This document shows, in pieces, positions 35,551 through 45,159 of a stretch of DNA of 49,298 bases. Position numbers and translations under genes: made by a program. Source of the DNA: Sulfitobacter sp. (GTDB taxonomy: Bacteria; Pseudomonadota; Alphaproteobacteria; Rhodobacterales; Rhodobacteraceae); assembly GCA_013002405.1 (NCBI GenBank), contig JABDKA010000225.1:1-49298 (forward strand), read 5' to 3'. How positions within the stretch are numbered: position 1 is the stretch's first letter; each line of letters opens with the position of its first letter. A model generated the notes under the pieces. It saw nothing but the letters and a program-made list of their open reading frames with translations, was not told the DNA's origin and did not search any database.

Positions 35551-36410
35551 CGCGGATTGCCTTTGTCGGTGAGGCGATGATCGAACTGTCGATCGCGGGC
35601 GATGAGGCAAAGGTCGGTGTCGCGGGCGATACTCTGAATGCGGCCATCTACATGCACCGCACTGCGCCCGATCTGCAGATCGACTATCTCACCTGCACGG
35701 GTGACGATCCCTTCTCGGACCGGATCCGCACCTTTATCGAAGATCAGGGGATCGGCACGCAGGCCATCCGGCAAATCCCCGGTGCATCGCCCGGTCTTTA
35801 CGCCATCACCACCTCACCCAAGGGAGAACGCGACTTTACCTACTGGCGCAGCGCCTCTGCCGCGCGGCAGCTTTTTGGGGATGGGAACTTTGATGTGCTG
35901 GCGGATTACGACGCCGTCAGCCTGTCGGGAATATCGCTGGCCATCCTGCCTCAGACCGTCCGACTGGGCCTGTTGGAGTGGCTGAAGAAGGCGCCCGTGC
36001 GGATGATTTATGACAGCAACTACCGGCCCAGATTGTGGGAAGACATGGCCATCGCCCGCCAGATCACCGCCGCCTATTGGGATCGCGCCGACATTGCCCT
36101 GCCTTCCATCGACGATGAGATGGCGCTGTTCAATGAGACGGAGACGGAAGTGACAGCCCGCTTTGCCAAGCGTGCGGGCGCCGGCGCGCTGAAACGCGGA
36201 GAGAGGGGGCCGATCTCATTGGGTGAGGTTGTCCACCAGTCCTACCCCACTGCCCCCAAAGTGATTGACACGACCGCCGCGGGTGACAGCTTCAATGGCG
36301 GCTACCTCGGCGCGCTCCTGTCAGGGGCCTCCCAGGCGGAGGCGCTGATGGCGGGCCATCAGCTGGCTTCTGCCGTGGTGCAGCACCGCGGTGCCATCAT
36401 TCCGGGATAA
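35547..36410 (+). CDS. kdgK: 2-keto-3-deoxygluconate kinase (PfkB family)
   Basis: A 287-residue ribokinase-fold enzyme. GGDTLN-type N-terminal motif (here AGDTLNAA) and the C-terminal DTTAAGDSFNGGYL, with the catalytic Asp, are clear. It phosphorylates KDG to KDPG, joining the uronate branches to the Entner-Doudoroff aldolase; no KDPG aldolase gene is in the window. The 3' end overlaps the convergent uxuB gene by 14 bp. Confidence 0.88.
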   Translation: MTRIAFVGEAMIELSIAGDEAKVGVAGDTLNAAIYMHRTAPDLQIDYLTCTGDDPFSDRIRTFIEDQGIGTQAIRQIPGASPGLYAITTSPKGERDFTYWRSASAARQLFGDGNFDVLADYDAVSLSGISLAILPQTVRLGLLEWLKKAPVRMIYDSNYRPRLWEDMAIARQITAAYWDRADIALPSIDDEMALFNETETEVTARFAKRAGAGALKRGERGPISLGEVVHQSYPTAPKVIDTTAAGDSFNGGYLGALLSGASQAEALMAGHQLASAVVQHRGAIIPG

Positions 36411-37593
36411 GCGAGCGCAGGTCCGCCGCCCCGACGAGGCGCAGAAGGTTCGTCACCGGGTCATCGCCACGCGCTGCCTCGGTAATTTGCTGCGCTTTCG
36501 GATCATTCAAAGGGTGCCCCCGCGCCGCCTCGGAAATGCAAAAGCCGACCCAAGCGCGTAGCCCCGCCGCCACGGCGGGTGCCCGGGCAGCCCTCAGCGT
36601 TGCGACAAAACGGTAGGGGACCTTTTGACTGCCATCCATGGCGATCTGATCCAGCCGGTGCGCCAGTTCAGGGTTTTCGAACCGGGCCAACAGCGCCTCC
36701 GCGTACTGCGGGACCTGCGGCTGTGCCTCCTTTGGCAGAGTCGCACCCGCCTCTGTCATCAGTTGGGTGACAAGGGCCCGCAGTTGCGGATCGCGCACCG
36801 CCTCGTGCACAAAGCAATAGCCCCGCGCGAGCCCCGCGTAGGCCAGGAGCGAATGAGCCCCGTTCAGCATCCGCAGCTTGCGCAGCTCATGCGGGGCCAC
36901 ATCCGCCACAAGTTGCACACCGGGCCAGTCGGGGCGCGGGCTTGCGAAATCATCCTCGATCACCCACTCGCGAAAGGCCTCCGTCGGGACGGCCATCGGA
37001 TCGCCGCTGATTGCCCGGACGGCATCAGTTGTGGTCGGCGTGATCCGATCCACCATCGTGTTGGGAAAGCGGACGATGTCCCAGGCAATCTCCAGCCCCG
37101 CCACCTTTGCGAACCGGGCCACGGCGGCCCGCAGGGTTGCCCCATTGGCGACGCGGTTGTCACAGCTCAGGATCGTGACCGGACGACGCCGCTTGGCAAG
37201 ACCCCGAGCCAGAAACCCGATCACGGTGGCGGGTGCCGGTCCGCTCAGATCGGCCGCGATGGCAGGATCATTAAGATCAAGCTGATCCTCCGCACCCAGA
37301 TGATACCCCTTCTCCGTCACGGTGAGCGAAAGGATGTCGGCCCGCTCCATGGCCGCCAGGACAGCACCGGGATCCTTTGGTGCCACCAGAACGTCGCGCA
37401 GCACTTCGATGCGTTTCACACCCACGCCCTGAACGCAAAGGTCGTAGGCAAAGCCCTGCGCGGCCAGCCCGTCCCGCACGGCGGCCGAGCGCAGGCTGAC
37501 GGCAATCACTTCCCAGCCACCTGCATCGGCGGTGTAGTCCAGCAGATGCGCACGCGCGAAATTTCCCAGTCCGAAATGAAGGATCAGCCCCAT
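36397..37593 (-). CDS. uxuB: Mannitol dehydrogenase-family D-mannonate oxidoreductase (fructuronate reductase)
   Basis: A 398-residue polyol dehydrogenase. KLRMLNGAHS contains the family K-x5-N-x2-H catalytic pattern and resembles UxuB; an N-terminal GLGNFARAH forms the NAD site. It is shorter than the E. coli enzyme (about 486) because N-terminal and loop segments are reduced. It reduces fructuronate to mannonate. It lies 1 bp after uxaC, so the two form an operon. Confidence 0.83.
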   Translation of the reverse strand: MGLILHFGLGNFARAHLLDYTADAGGWEVIAVSLRSAAVRDGLAAQGFAYDLCVQGVGVKRIEVLRDVLVAPKDPGAVLAAMERADILSLTVTEKGYHLGAEDQLDLNDPAIAADLSGPAPATVIGFLARGLAKRRRPVTILSCDNRVANGATLRAAVARFAKVAGLEIAWDIVRFPNTMVDRITPTTTDAVRAISGDPMAVPTEAFREWVIEDDFASPRPDWPGVQLVADVAPHELRKLRMLNGAHSLLAYAGLARGYCFVHEAVRDPQLRALVTQLMTEAGATLPKEAQPQVPQYAEALLARFENPELAHRLDQIAMDGSQKVPYRFVATLRAARAPAVAAGLRAWVGFCISEAARGHPLNDPKAQQITEAARGDDPVTNLLRLVGAADLRSLIPE

Positions 37594-37594
37594 C

Positions 37595-38959
37595 TTACCT
37601 GCCCAGCCCGTAGGCATCGCGGGCCAGGTCGACGGCCAGGGCCTGCGCCAGGCTTTCTGCATCGGCGCGCCCAAAGAAACCCTTCTTCATTTGCGCGGCA
37701 AGGTGCAGGGCAACCGCGCGCCGCCACAGGTCATGGCGGGCGGGAATGGAAAGAAAGGCGCGCGTATCATCGTTGAACCCGGCCAGATTGTAATACCCTG
37801 CGGTTTCGACCACCCGGTCGAAATAGCGCGCAATTCCCGCGGGACTGTCGTGAAACCACCAGGGCGGTCCGATCCGCAGGCAGGGCCAGTGGCCCGCCAT
37901 CGGGGCCAGTTCGCGGGCGTAGGTCGTTTCGTCCAGCGTAAAGAGTATCAGGCGAAAGTCAGGGCTGTTGCCCACCCGGTTCAGCAGCGCCTCCAGCCCG
38001 CGCACCCAGTCCACCGCGATCGGAATATCCGCTCCCTTGTCCCGACCAAAGGCCTGCATCACCCGCGCGTTGGTGTTGCGCCTGCTGCCGCCGTGCAACT
38101 GCATGGTCAGCCCGTCCTCCACCGACATCTGTGCCATCTTGATCAGCATGTGGCCGTAGAAGCGCCGCCTTTCATCTGGCCCCGCGGTCCCTTTGCGCAG
38201 GCCGTGGTAAATGGCATCGGGATCTTCCAGCCACTCCGTATGTATGACCTCAATGGCGTGGTCGGTCGCGGTGGCTCCCATCGCCTTGAAGAACACCCGC
38301 CGCTGGCGCAGGGCCTCAAGGTATCCTGCGTAGGTGCCCAAATCGCAGCCCGTGAGCGTCTCAAGCGCCGTGAGGTTGGCAACGAAGTCGGGATCGCTAG
38401 CATCAAGCACGCCGTCGGGGCGGAAGGTCGGTATTACCCGCCCGTCCCAGCCGCTCTGATGGATCGCGGCGTGGTGGGCCAGATCGTCGAGCGCCCCGTC
38501 GGTTGTCGCCAGCACAGCGATGTTGAAACGCTCGAATAGGGCGCGGGGCCGGAACTCCGGCTGCGCCAGCCGCTCCGCGATCCGGTCATAGATCTGATCC
38601 GCGGTATCGGCCGAAAGTGCTGTCTCAACACCCAGCGTCTTGCCCAGCACGTACTCCATCCAGATGCGCGATGGGGTGCCCAGGAAAAGATGCCAATTAG
38701 CGGCGAAAGTGCGAAAGACCGCGCGTGGATCGGCCGCTTGCCCGGCCGGGCCGATACCAAGGTCCTCCAGGGGAATGCTCTGCGAATAGAGCATCCGGAA
38801 CACATAGTGATCGGGAATGACCAAAAGCTCTGCCGGATTGGCAAAGGCCTCGTTGCGCGCGAACCAGGCAGGATCACAATGGCCGTGCGGTGAGATGATG
38901 GGCAGATCTCTGATCCCCTCATACAGGCTCTGTGCCTCGCCTTTCAGATGACCCGTCAT
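37595..38959 (-). CDS. uxaC: Glucuronate/galacturonate isomerase
   Basis: A 454-residue UxaC, close to the family length of about 470. SPHGHCDP near the N-terminus, IPTFRPD, HGGSRRNTN and the C-terminal DDTRAFLSIPARHD are characteristic. It converts D-glucuronate to fructuronate and D-galacturonate to tagaturonate. ATG 38959 with GGAG seven bases upstream is chosen; ATG 38983 lacks a good site. Confidence 0.93.
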   Translation of the reverse strand: MTGHLKGEAQSLYEGIRDLPIISPHGHCDPAWFARNEAFANPAELLVIPDHYVFRMLYSQSIPLEDLGIGPAGQAADPRAVFRTFAANWHLFLGTPSRIWMEYVLGKTLGVETALSADTADQIYDRIAERLAQPEFRPRALFERFNIAVLATTDGALDDLAHHAAIHQSGWDGRVIPTFRPDGVLDASDPDFVANLTALETLTGCDLGTYAGYLEALRQRRVFFKAMGATATDHAIEVIHTEWLEDPDAIYHGLRKGTAGPDERRRFYGHMLIKMAQMSVEDGLTMQLHGGSRRNTNARVMQAFGRDKGADIPIAVDWVRGLEALLNRVGNSPDFRLILFTLDETTYARELAPMAGHWPCLRIGPPWWFHDSPAGIARYFDRVVETAGYYNLAGFNDDTRAFLSIPARHDLWRRAVALHLAAQMKKGFFGRADAESLAQALAVDLARDAYGLGR

Positions 38960-39076
38960 GCCCCCGCTCCCCCAGACCTTCATTGCAGCTTGCAACCAGA
39001 CTGCGCAAAGCTCCAGACTAAAGCCACCTGTCATGGCGTGATTGCACGGCAGATGGGTCGGCACGGGAGAAAGGTG
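38960..39076. promoter_or_regulatory. Divergent uxaC/uxuA promoter region
   Basis: A 117-bp gap between divergent hexuronate genes. It contains CCAGACT twice (38996-39002 and 39013-39019, 17-bp period) and an imperfect AGCTTGC/GCAAAGCT inverted repeat around them. These are plausible but unproven operator elements. Confidence 0.35.
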
Positions 39077-40261
39077 ATGATGAAGCAATGCTGGCGCTGG
39101 TTCGGTCCGCAGGATCCGATCACCCTGTCGCAGTTGCACCAGGTTGGTGTGGAGGGGATCGTCACGGCCCTGCACCATATCCCGCCGGGCGCGCCATGGG
39201 ACGAAGAGACCATCGCCGCGCGGCAATCATTGCTTAGAAACGCGGGTTTCGAATGGGATGTAGTCGAAAGCCTCCCCGTCTCGGAAACGATCAAGACCCA
39301 GAGCGCCGGGATAAACGATCATATCGACGCCTACAAGGCCAGTCTGCGTGCCATTGCAGCCTGCGGGATCAAGACCGTCTGCTACAACTTCATGCCTGTC
39401 CTCGACTGGACACGCACCGAACTGCGCGCGCCCCAGTCGCACGGCGGGGTTGCCATGCTTTTCGATCTGACGGATTTCGCCGTCTTCGACCTGCATATCC
39501 TCGGCCGTCGCGGCGCTTCTGAAAGCTATCCGGAGGAGGTGCATGAAGCGGCGACCGCCCGCTTCGGGCAAATGACAGATGCGCAAAAGCAGACCCTTCA
39601 GCGAAACGTCACCGCAGGACTGCCCGGAGCCAACGATCAATGGTCCGTCGAAGAGGTGCGCGCCTTGCTGGAAACCTATGATGGCATCACTGCACACCGG
39701 CTGCGCGCCCATCTGATCGACTTTCTGGCAGAGGTCGCACCCGTCGCGCAGGATCTGGGACTGAGGATCTGCTGTCACCCAGATGATCCGCCTTTCTCGC
39801 TTCTGGGTCTGCCGCGCGTTATGTCGAATGCGGCAGACTACGCCGCCGTTCTCGATACGGTCGACCTGCCCGCTAACGGTGCAACGCTTTGCACGGGCTC
39901 GCTCGGGGTCGCATCTGATTTCGACGGGCCGGCTTTCGTCCGGCGGCACGGATCCCGCATTCACTTTGCACATCTGCGCAATACAACACGCATCGCGGGA
40001 TCCGATCCAAAGATGCCCAGCTTTTTCGAAGCCGCCCATCTGGAGGGGGATACCGACATGATCGGCACGGTGCGGGCGCTGATCGCCGAACAAATCCGCC
40101 GCAAATCGGAAGGTCGGAACGATTGGCAGATCCCGATGCGGCCCGATCACGGGCAGGAGTTGTTGAGGGATTTGGGCGGGCACAGCACACCGGGCTATCC
40201 CCTGATTGGCCGCATGCGGGGTCTGGCAGAGCTACGCGGTATCATGGCCGCCTCAGCCTGA
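39077..40261 (+). CDS. uxuA: D-mannonate dehydratase
   Basis: A 394-residue UxuA-family metalloenzyme (TIM barrel). KQCWRWFGPQDP at the N-terminus, YNFMPVLDWTRT, CCHPDDPPF, TGSLGVASD and RPDHGQELL are family hallmarks; conserved His, Cys and Asp residues bind the metal. It dehydrates mannonate to KDG. ATG 39077 lies six bases after GGGAGA; ATG 39080 is equally possible. Confidence 0.94.
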   Translation: MMKQCWRWFGPQDPITLSQLHQVGVEGIVTALHHIPPGAPWDEETIAARQSLLRNAGFEWDVVESLPVSETIKTQSAGINDHIDAYKASLRAIAACGIKTVCYNFMPVLDWTRTELRAPQSHGGVAMLFDLTDFAVFDLHILGRRGASESYPEEVHEAATARFGQMTDAQKQTLQRNVTAGLPGANDQWSVEEVRALLETYDGITAHRLRAHLIDFLAEVAPVAQDLGLRICCHPDDPPFSLLGLPRVMSNAADYAAVLDTVDLPANGATLCTGSLGVASDFDGPAFVRRHGSRIHFAHLRNTTRIAGSDPKMPSFFEAAHLEGDTDMIGTVRALIAEQIRRKSEGRNDWQIPMRPDHGQELLRDLGGHSTPGYPLIGRMRGLAELRGIMAASA

Positions 40262-40275
40262 CCGGCGTCGTCGGC

Positions 40276-41400
40276 TCAATGCATCGAGGCATGCGCCGCG
40301 CGCAGCTTCTCCCAATCGAATGTCACCCCGATCCCCGGCGTGTCCGGTGCAACCGCGCGGGCATTCTCGACGACCAGCGGTCGCGTGGTGTATGCGTCGA
40401 TCGGGAAGGAGTGGACCTCGATCAGCCCCGCATTGGGCTGGGCAGAAACAAGGCTCACGTGCAGTTCCTGCATCCCGTGGCTACAGACCGGCAAACCGTG
40501 CGTACGGCACAAGGCTGCGACCTCCAGCCATCCGGTAATGCCTCCGCAGTTCGAGGCATCGGGCTGCAGGTAGGACAGACCGGCATCCGCGCAGGCATAC
40601 TCGAACTCATGTATTGTGTGCAGGTTTTCTCCCATTGCCAGCGGCATCCCCGTCGCCCGGGCAATTTCGCCATAGCCCTTGTAATCATCGGGGATCGTCG
40701 GCTCTTCGAACCAGAGCAGGTCAAAGGGTTCAAAGGCACGTGCCGCTTCGATGGCCTGCGGAACGGTCATCGAATAGTTGGCATCGACCATGAAGTCGCG
40801 GTCCGGGCCAAGAACCTCGCGGATGGCCTTGATCCGGGCCACATCGTCGGCCAGATCGGGCTGACCGATCTTTATCTTCACCCCATCGAAGCCACGGGCG
40901 AGATAGCCTTCCGTCTGCCTGATCAGCTTGGGCAGTGAGAAGTTCAGATCAATTCCGCCACAGTAGGCCCCGCAGGTCCTGGCGGCACCGCCGGCCATCT
41001 GCCAGAGGGGCTGGCCCCTGCGCTTGCCCCGCGCATCCCAAAGGGCGATATCGACCGCCGAAATCGCGAAGGAGGCAATCCCGCCGCGAGCCACATAGTG
41101 CACGTGCCATTGCATCGCCTCGTAAAGCGCCTCGACAGCGGCTCCGTCCTGACCTTTCAGAAAAGGCGCCAGATCATGTTCGATCATTGCAAGGATCGCG
41201 CGCCCACCCTTGCCGCCCGTGTAGGTATAGCCGGTCCCTTCGGACCCGTCCGCCAGCCGGACTGTTGCGGTGACAAGCTCGAAATGCGTGTGATCCCCGT
41301 GCTTTGCATCAGTCAGAACCTCCGCGAGGGGGACATCGAAGAGCTGTGTCTCGACGCTGACAACGGTCGTTGCTGGATCACCTGGCGCTGGTGCGGTCAT
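40276..41400 (-). CDS. Enolase-superfamily acid-sugar dehydratase/racemase (mandelate racemase-like)
   Basis: A 374-residue protein with Lys175 and Lys177 (KIKIG), metal ligands Asp206, Glu232 and Glu258, and His308 in SHGMQELH. This arrangement fits the mandelate racemase/talarate-galactarate dehydratase group. It differs clearly from the cycloisomerase-like enzyme at 26564. AGGGGGA lies seven bases before ATG 41400. The substrate is not predictable; the neighbouring threonate genes suggest a small acid sugar. Confidence 0.83.
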   Translation of the reverse strand: MTAPAPGDPATTVVSVETQLFDVPLAEVLTDAKHGDHTHFELVTATVRLADGSEGTGYTYTGGKGGRAILAMIEHDLAPFLKGQDGAAVEALYEAMQWHVHYVARGGIASFAISAVDIALWDARGKRRGQPLWQMAGGAARTCGAYCGGIDLNFSLPKLIRQTEGYLARGFDGVKIKIGQPDLADDVARIKAIREVLGPDRDFMVDANYSMTVPQAIEAARAFEPFDLLWFEEPTIPDDYKGYGEIARATGMPLAMGENLHTIHEFEYACADAGLSYLQPDASNCGGITGWLEVAALCRTHGLPVCSHGMQELHVSLVSAQPNAGLIEVHSFPIDAYTTRPLVVENARAVAPDTPGIGVTFDWEKLRAAHASMH

Positions 41401-41613
41401 CTGAAATTCCCCCTGAAACCCGGAACTTGGTACGCTCAAACAACTGCTCCGGCAAAGGCTTTTTCGGGTCAGGCGCGTCACAATTGTGCGTAGAAGACGG
41501 TGTCCCTTTCGCCATCATCGCAGCTTTGGTGAATGGCCCTAGTGTTGGCAGGGAAATTGACAGATGGTAGCCAGAACTGCCCTTTCCATTGCTTTCCTGT
41601 CAGGAGCCGCCCA
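41401..41613. promoter_or_regulatory. Divergent promoter region with CACAATTGTG palindrome
   Basis: A 213-bp gap between the enolase-superfamily gene and ltnD. A perfect 10-bp palindrome, CACAATTGTG, lies at 41479-41488 and could bind a dimeric regulator. No clear promoter hexamers are assigned. Confidence 0.4.
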
Positions 41614-42516
41614 ATGCCCGAAGCCATAACAGCCGCCGTCGTCGGATTGGGATCCATGGGATACGGCATGGCGCAGTCCCTTCTGCGGGGCGGTCACGTA
41701 ACCCACGGATTTGACGTTGTCCCTGCGCAGATGGAACGTTTCCGCGCCGAAGGCGGTGCCGAAGGAACGCTTGCGGACATCGCCGGGTCGTTGGACGCCG
41801 CCATGATCGTGGTTCTCAATGCGGCCCAGACCGAAGAGGTTATTTTCGGTGACGACGGACTGCTGCCGGGAATGCGGAAGGGGGCTGTCATAATCGCCTG
41901 CGCGACCGTTCCGCCCAGCTTTGCCAAGGAGATGGAGGCGCGTTGCAACGCCTCTGGTATCCACTATCTCGACGCGCCCATTTCCGGCGGATCGGTCAAG
42001 GCAGCCAACGGTCAGCTTTCGGTCATGGCCTCGGGCACACCAGAGGCCTTCGCCGCGGCCCGCCCGGTGCTTGAAGCCACGGCCGAGAAAGTTTTTGAGC
42101 TTGGTGATGCCGCCGGTGCAGGATCGGCGATGAAGGCCGTCAATCAATTGCTGGCCGGGGTCCACATCGCCGCCATGGCTGAGGCCCTCACCTTCGGCAT
42201 GACCCAGGGCGTCTCTCCCGACAAATTTGTCGAAGTGATCAGCCAGTGCGCGGGCACAAGCTGGATGCTGGAGAACCGCGCGCCGCACATCGCCGCCGGG
42301 GATTACACGCCGCACAGCCAGGTCAACATCTGGCCCAAGGATCTCGGGATCGTCCTCGATATCGCGAAGTCCGAGTCCTTCAGCGCCCCCATCACAGCGG
42401 CCGCCATGCAACAATACCTCGCCGCTGCCGGTATGGGCCTGGGTCGGGAGGATGATGCGGCGGTGGCCAAGGTCTATGCCCGCAACGCGGGCCTCACCCT
42501 GCCGGGAGAGGGCTGA
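41614..42516 (+). CDS. ltnD: L-threonate dehydrogenase
   Basis: A 300-residue beta-hydroxyacid dehydrogenase with GLGSMGYGMA, DAPISGGSVKA and catalytic Lys in GSAMKAVNQ. It oxidises L-threonate to 2-oxo-tetronate. The assignment rests on the directly following kinase, decarboxylase and isomerase genes, the known Ltn/Otn set. CAGGAG lies seven bases before the ATG. It overlaps otnK by one base (TGATG). Confidence 0.85.
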   Translation: MPEAITAAVVGLGSMGYGMAQSLLRGGHVTHGFDVVPAQMERFRAEGGAEGTLADIAGSLDAAMIVVLNAAQTEEVIFGDDGLLPGMRKGAVIIACATVPPSFAKEMEARCNASGIHYLDAPISGGSVKAANGQLSVMASGTPEAFAAARPVLEATAEKVFELGDAAGAGSAMKAVNQLLAGVHIAAMAEALTFGMTQGVSPDKFVEVISQCAGTSWMLENRAPHIAAGDYTPHSQVNIWPKDLGIVLDIAKSESFSAPITAAAMQQYLAAAGMGLGREDDAAVAKVYARNAGLTLPGEG

Positions 42517-43754
42517 TGCTTCTGGGATGTATCGGGGATGACTTCACCGGGTCGAGCGATTTGGCCAACACCCTGGCGAAAGGCGGCATGCGGACGGTGC
42601 AATATACCGGCATCCCGGATGCCCCCGCGCGCGATGATGTCCAGGCCGGGGTCGTCGCGCTGAAGTCCCGCTCCATCGATCCGGCCGAGGCCGTCAGACA
42701 ATCGCTCGCCGCGCTCGACTGGCTGCGCGCGCAGGGGTGTGAGCAGTTCTTTTTCAAATATTGCTCCACCTTCGATTCCACCCCGCAGGGTAACATCGGG
42801 CCGGTTGCCGATGCGCTGGCAGAGGCGCTCGATGCGCACCGGGTTATCGTCTGCCCCGCCTTCCCCGGCACCGGGCGGTCCCTGTATCAGGGGCACCTTT
42901 TTGTGAACGACACCCTGCTGAATGAATGCGGAATGCAGAACCATCCCCTGACGCCCATGACAGATGCTGACATTCGCCGGTGGCTGGCCCCGCAAACGCG
43001 CTTCACCGTCGGTCACGTGGCCGCGGCACATGTCTTTTCGGGTTCGGAAAGGATCAGCCAGGCGTTGGAAGAGGAACACCAAAAGGGCCACCGTCACATC
43101 GTGGTCGATGCCATAAGGGACGCAGATCTGCTGGAGATCGGGAAAGCAGCCGAGGGGTTGCCACTGGTCACGGGCGGGTCCGGCGTGGCGCTTGGTCTTC
43201 CGGCGAACTTCGGTTGCAAAGCTTCCGAGGCACCTTGGGTCGGTCAGGCGGGAAAGGCGGTCGCCCTCTCGGGATCCTGCTCTGTCGCCACGCGCGCCCA
43301 GGTCGCGCGACACGTCGCCCGTCACCCGGCCCGGGCGATTGACGCTACAGATGTCATCGAGGGCCAACTGAAGCCGCAGGAATTAGCCGACTGGTTGCTC
43401 TGTGCGGATGGCCTGCCGCTTGCCTACAGTTCCGCCGACCCCGAAGAGATCGCCAGGGTTCAAGAGACCTATGGCAGGGAGGCTTCCTCCGAAGCATTGG
43501 AGCGCTTCTTCGCTCACATCGCCAGACTGGTGGTCACGGGGGGCGCGACCCGGATCATCACGGCCGGGGGTGAGACCTCCGGTGCCGTCATCGAGGCGCT
43601 TGATCTGGGCAGCCTGGAAATAGGGCCAGAAATTGATCCCGGCGTCCCCGCCCTGCGCGCCCGTCCCGACCTGGTCGTCGCCCTGAAATCCGGGAATTTC
43701 GGAGCCGAGGATTTCTTTGAGAAGGCCGACCGCCTTTTGAGAGGTGTCACATGA
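42516..43754 (+). CDS. otnK: 3-oxo-tetronate kinase (DUF1537 family)
   Basis: A 412-residue kinase of the four-carbon acid sugar family. The N-terminal GDDFTGSSDLAN and C-terminal GGETSGAV nucleotide motif are diagnostic. It phosphorylates 3-oxo-tetronate at O4. Overlaps on both sides (TGATG, ATGA) indicate one operon. Confidence 0.9.
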   Translation: MLLGCIGDDFTGSSDLANTLAKGGMRTVQYTGIPDAPARDDVQAGVVALKSRSIDPAEAVRQSLAALDWLRAQGCEQFFFKYCSTFDSTPQGNIGPVADALAEALDAHRVIVCPAFPGTGRSLYQGHLFVNDTLLNECGMQNHPLTPMTDADIRRWLAPQTRFTVGHVAAAHVFSGSERISQALEEEHQKGHRHIVVDAIRDADLLEIGKAAEGLPLVTGGSGVALGLPANFGCKASEAPWVGQAGKAVALSGSCSVATRAQVARHVARHPARAIDATDVIEGQLKPQELADWLLCADGLPLAYSSADPEEIARVQETYGREASSEALERFFAHIARLVVTGGATRIITAGGETSGAVIEALDLGSLEIGPEIDPGVPALRARPDLVVALKSGNFGAEDFFEKADRLLRGVT

Positions 43755-44398
43755 CCGAGTCCGGGCCACGTGAAAAGATCTGTCTCCTCGCAAAGTCTCT
43801 CTTCGACCGCGGGCTGACCCACGGCAGCACCGGCAACATCTCCGCCCGAACCGAAGACGGGGGCCTGCTCGTCTCCCCCACCGGGACCAGCTTCGGCCGC
43901 CTTGATCCGGGTCGGCTCAGCCGGTTCGACGCCCAGGGCAATCACATCTCCGGCGATAAGCCGACCAAAGAAATGCCCCTGCACAGCGCCTTTTACGAGA
44001 CCCGCAGCACGGCGGGCGCTGTGGTTCACCTGCACTCCTGCCACTCGGTCGCCCTGTCGATGATACCTGGCGCGGACGAAAACAATTTCCTGCCACCGCT
44101 CACACCCTACGCGATCATGCAATTGGGCAAGGTCAAGCTCTTGCCTTTTTTCCTGCCCGGCGATCCGGCCATGGGCGCGGCGGTGCGTGGGCTTGCCGGG
44201 AAACGCTGCGCTGTCATGCTGGCAAACCACGGCCCCGTCGTGGCGGGCAAGGATGTGGAAGCCGCCTGCAACGCCATCGAGGAACTGGAGGAGACCGCGC
44301 GCCTTGCCCTGCTGCTGCGCGGTGTCGAGGCGCGGAGCTTGACCGAAGAACAGGTCCGCGCGGTTGTCACGAAGTTCGATTTGGAGTGGGACGATTGA
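43751..44398 (+). CDS. otnC: 3-oxo-tetronate 4-phosphate decarboxylase (class II aldolase fold)
   Basis: A 215-residue AraD/FucA-like protein. GSTGNISAR binds phosphate, SPTGTSFG follows, and the metal histidines are in VVHLHSCHS and later ANHGPVV. It decarboxylates 3-oxo-tetronate 4-phosphate to dihydroxyacetone phosphate. In this context OtnC is preferred to fuculose phosphate aldolase. Confidence 0.88.
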   Translation: MTESGPREKICLLAKSLFDRGLTHGSTGNISARTEDGGLLVSPTGTSFGRLDPGRLSRFDAQGNHISGDKPTKEMPLHSAFYETRSTAGAVVHLHSCHSVALSMIPGADENNFLPPLTPYAIMQLGKVKLLPFFLPGDPAMGAAVRGLAGKRCAVMLANHGPVVAGKDVEAACNAIEELEETARLALLLRGVEARSLTEEQVRAVVTKFDLEWDD

Positions 44399-45159
44399 CG
44401 AAGTTCTCAGCAAATCTCGGCTTTCTCTGGGCGGACCGTCCCCTGCCCGATGCCATCCGTGCCGCCAAGGCAGCAGGGTTCGACGCAGTCGAGTGCCACT
44501 GGCCCTATGAAACGCCACCCTCCGAGGTAAAGGCCGCATTGGATGAAACGGGCCTTCCAATGCTTGGCTTGAACACGTGGCGCGGGGACGTGGCGGCGGG
44601 AGACAACGGGCTTTCCGCCATCCCTGGTCGTGAGGAGGAGGCTTTGGCAGCGATTTCTGAGGCTATCGACTACGCTGAGACAATCGGCGCACTGGCTGTC
44701 CATGTGATGGCTGGCAAGGCCGAGGGGCATGAGGCACACGATCTATTTGTCCGTAACCTGAAAACCGCGACCAGCCTGTCTGAATCCAAAGGCATCACGA
44801 TCTTGATCGAGCCCCTGAACCGGTTCGATGCGCCCGGATATTTCCTGAAGGACACACACCAGGCGCGCAGCATTATCGAGGAAGTGGCGGTACCCAACCT
44901 CAAGCTCATGTTCGATTGCTACCATGTTGGCCGAACCGAGGGCGACGTGATCGCCCGGCTGAAAGACCTGCAGCCGATCGTCGGGCACATCCAGTTTGCC
45001 GCCGTTCCCAACCGGGGCGCACCGGATCACGGTGAGATCGACTACAGGACAGTATTGCCGGCCATCGAGGCGCTGGGTTGGGATAGCCCCCTGGGCGCAG
45101 AATACAAACCTCAGGGCGATACGGAGGCGTCGTTGGGCTGGATATCGGCCCTCAGATGA
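44395..45159 (+). CDS. otnI: 2-oxo-tetronate isomerase (hydroxypyruvate isomerase family)
   Basis: A 254-residue AP-endonuclease-like TIM barrel with SANLGFLWAD, LIEPLNRFD, FDCYHVGRTEGD and IQFAAVPNRGAPDHGEIDY, giving the family's metal and acid residues. It links threonate-derived 2-oxo-tetronate to 3-oxo-tetronate. The likely start is TTG 44395, overlapping the otnC stop (TTGA) with GGAG eight bases upstream; a GTG at 44386 is the alternative. Confidence 0.88.
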   Translation: MTKFSANLGFLWADRPLPDAIRAAKAAGFDAVECHWPYETPPSEVKAALDETGLPMLGLNTWRGDVAAGDNGLSAIPGREEEALAAISEAIDYAETIGALAVHVMAGKAEGHEAHDLFVRNLKTATSLSESKGITILIEPLNRFDAPGYFLKDTHQARSIIEEVAVPNLKLMFDCYHVGRTEGDVIARLKDLQPIVGHIQFAAVPNRGAPDHGEIDYRTVLPAIEALGWDSPLGAEYKPQGDTEASLGWISALR

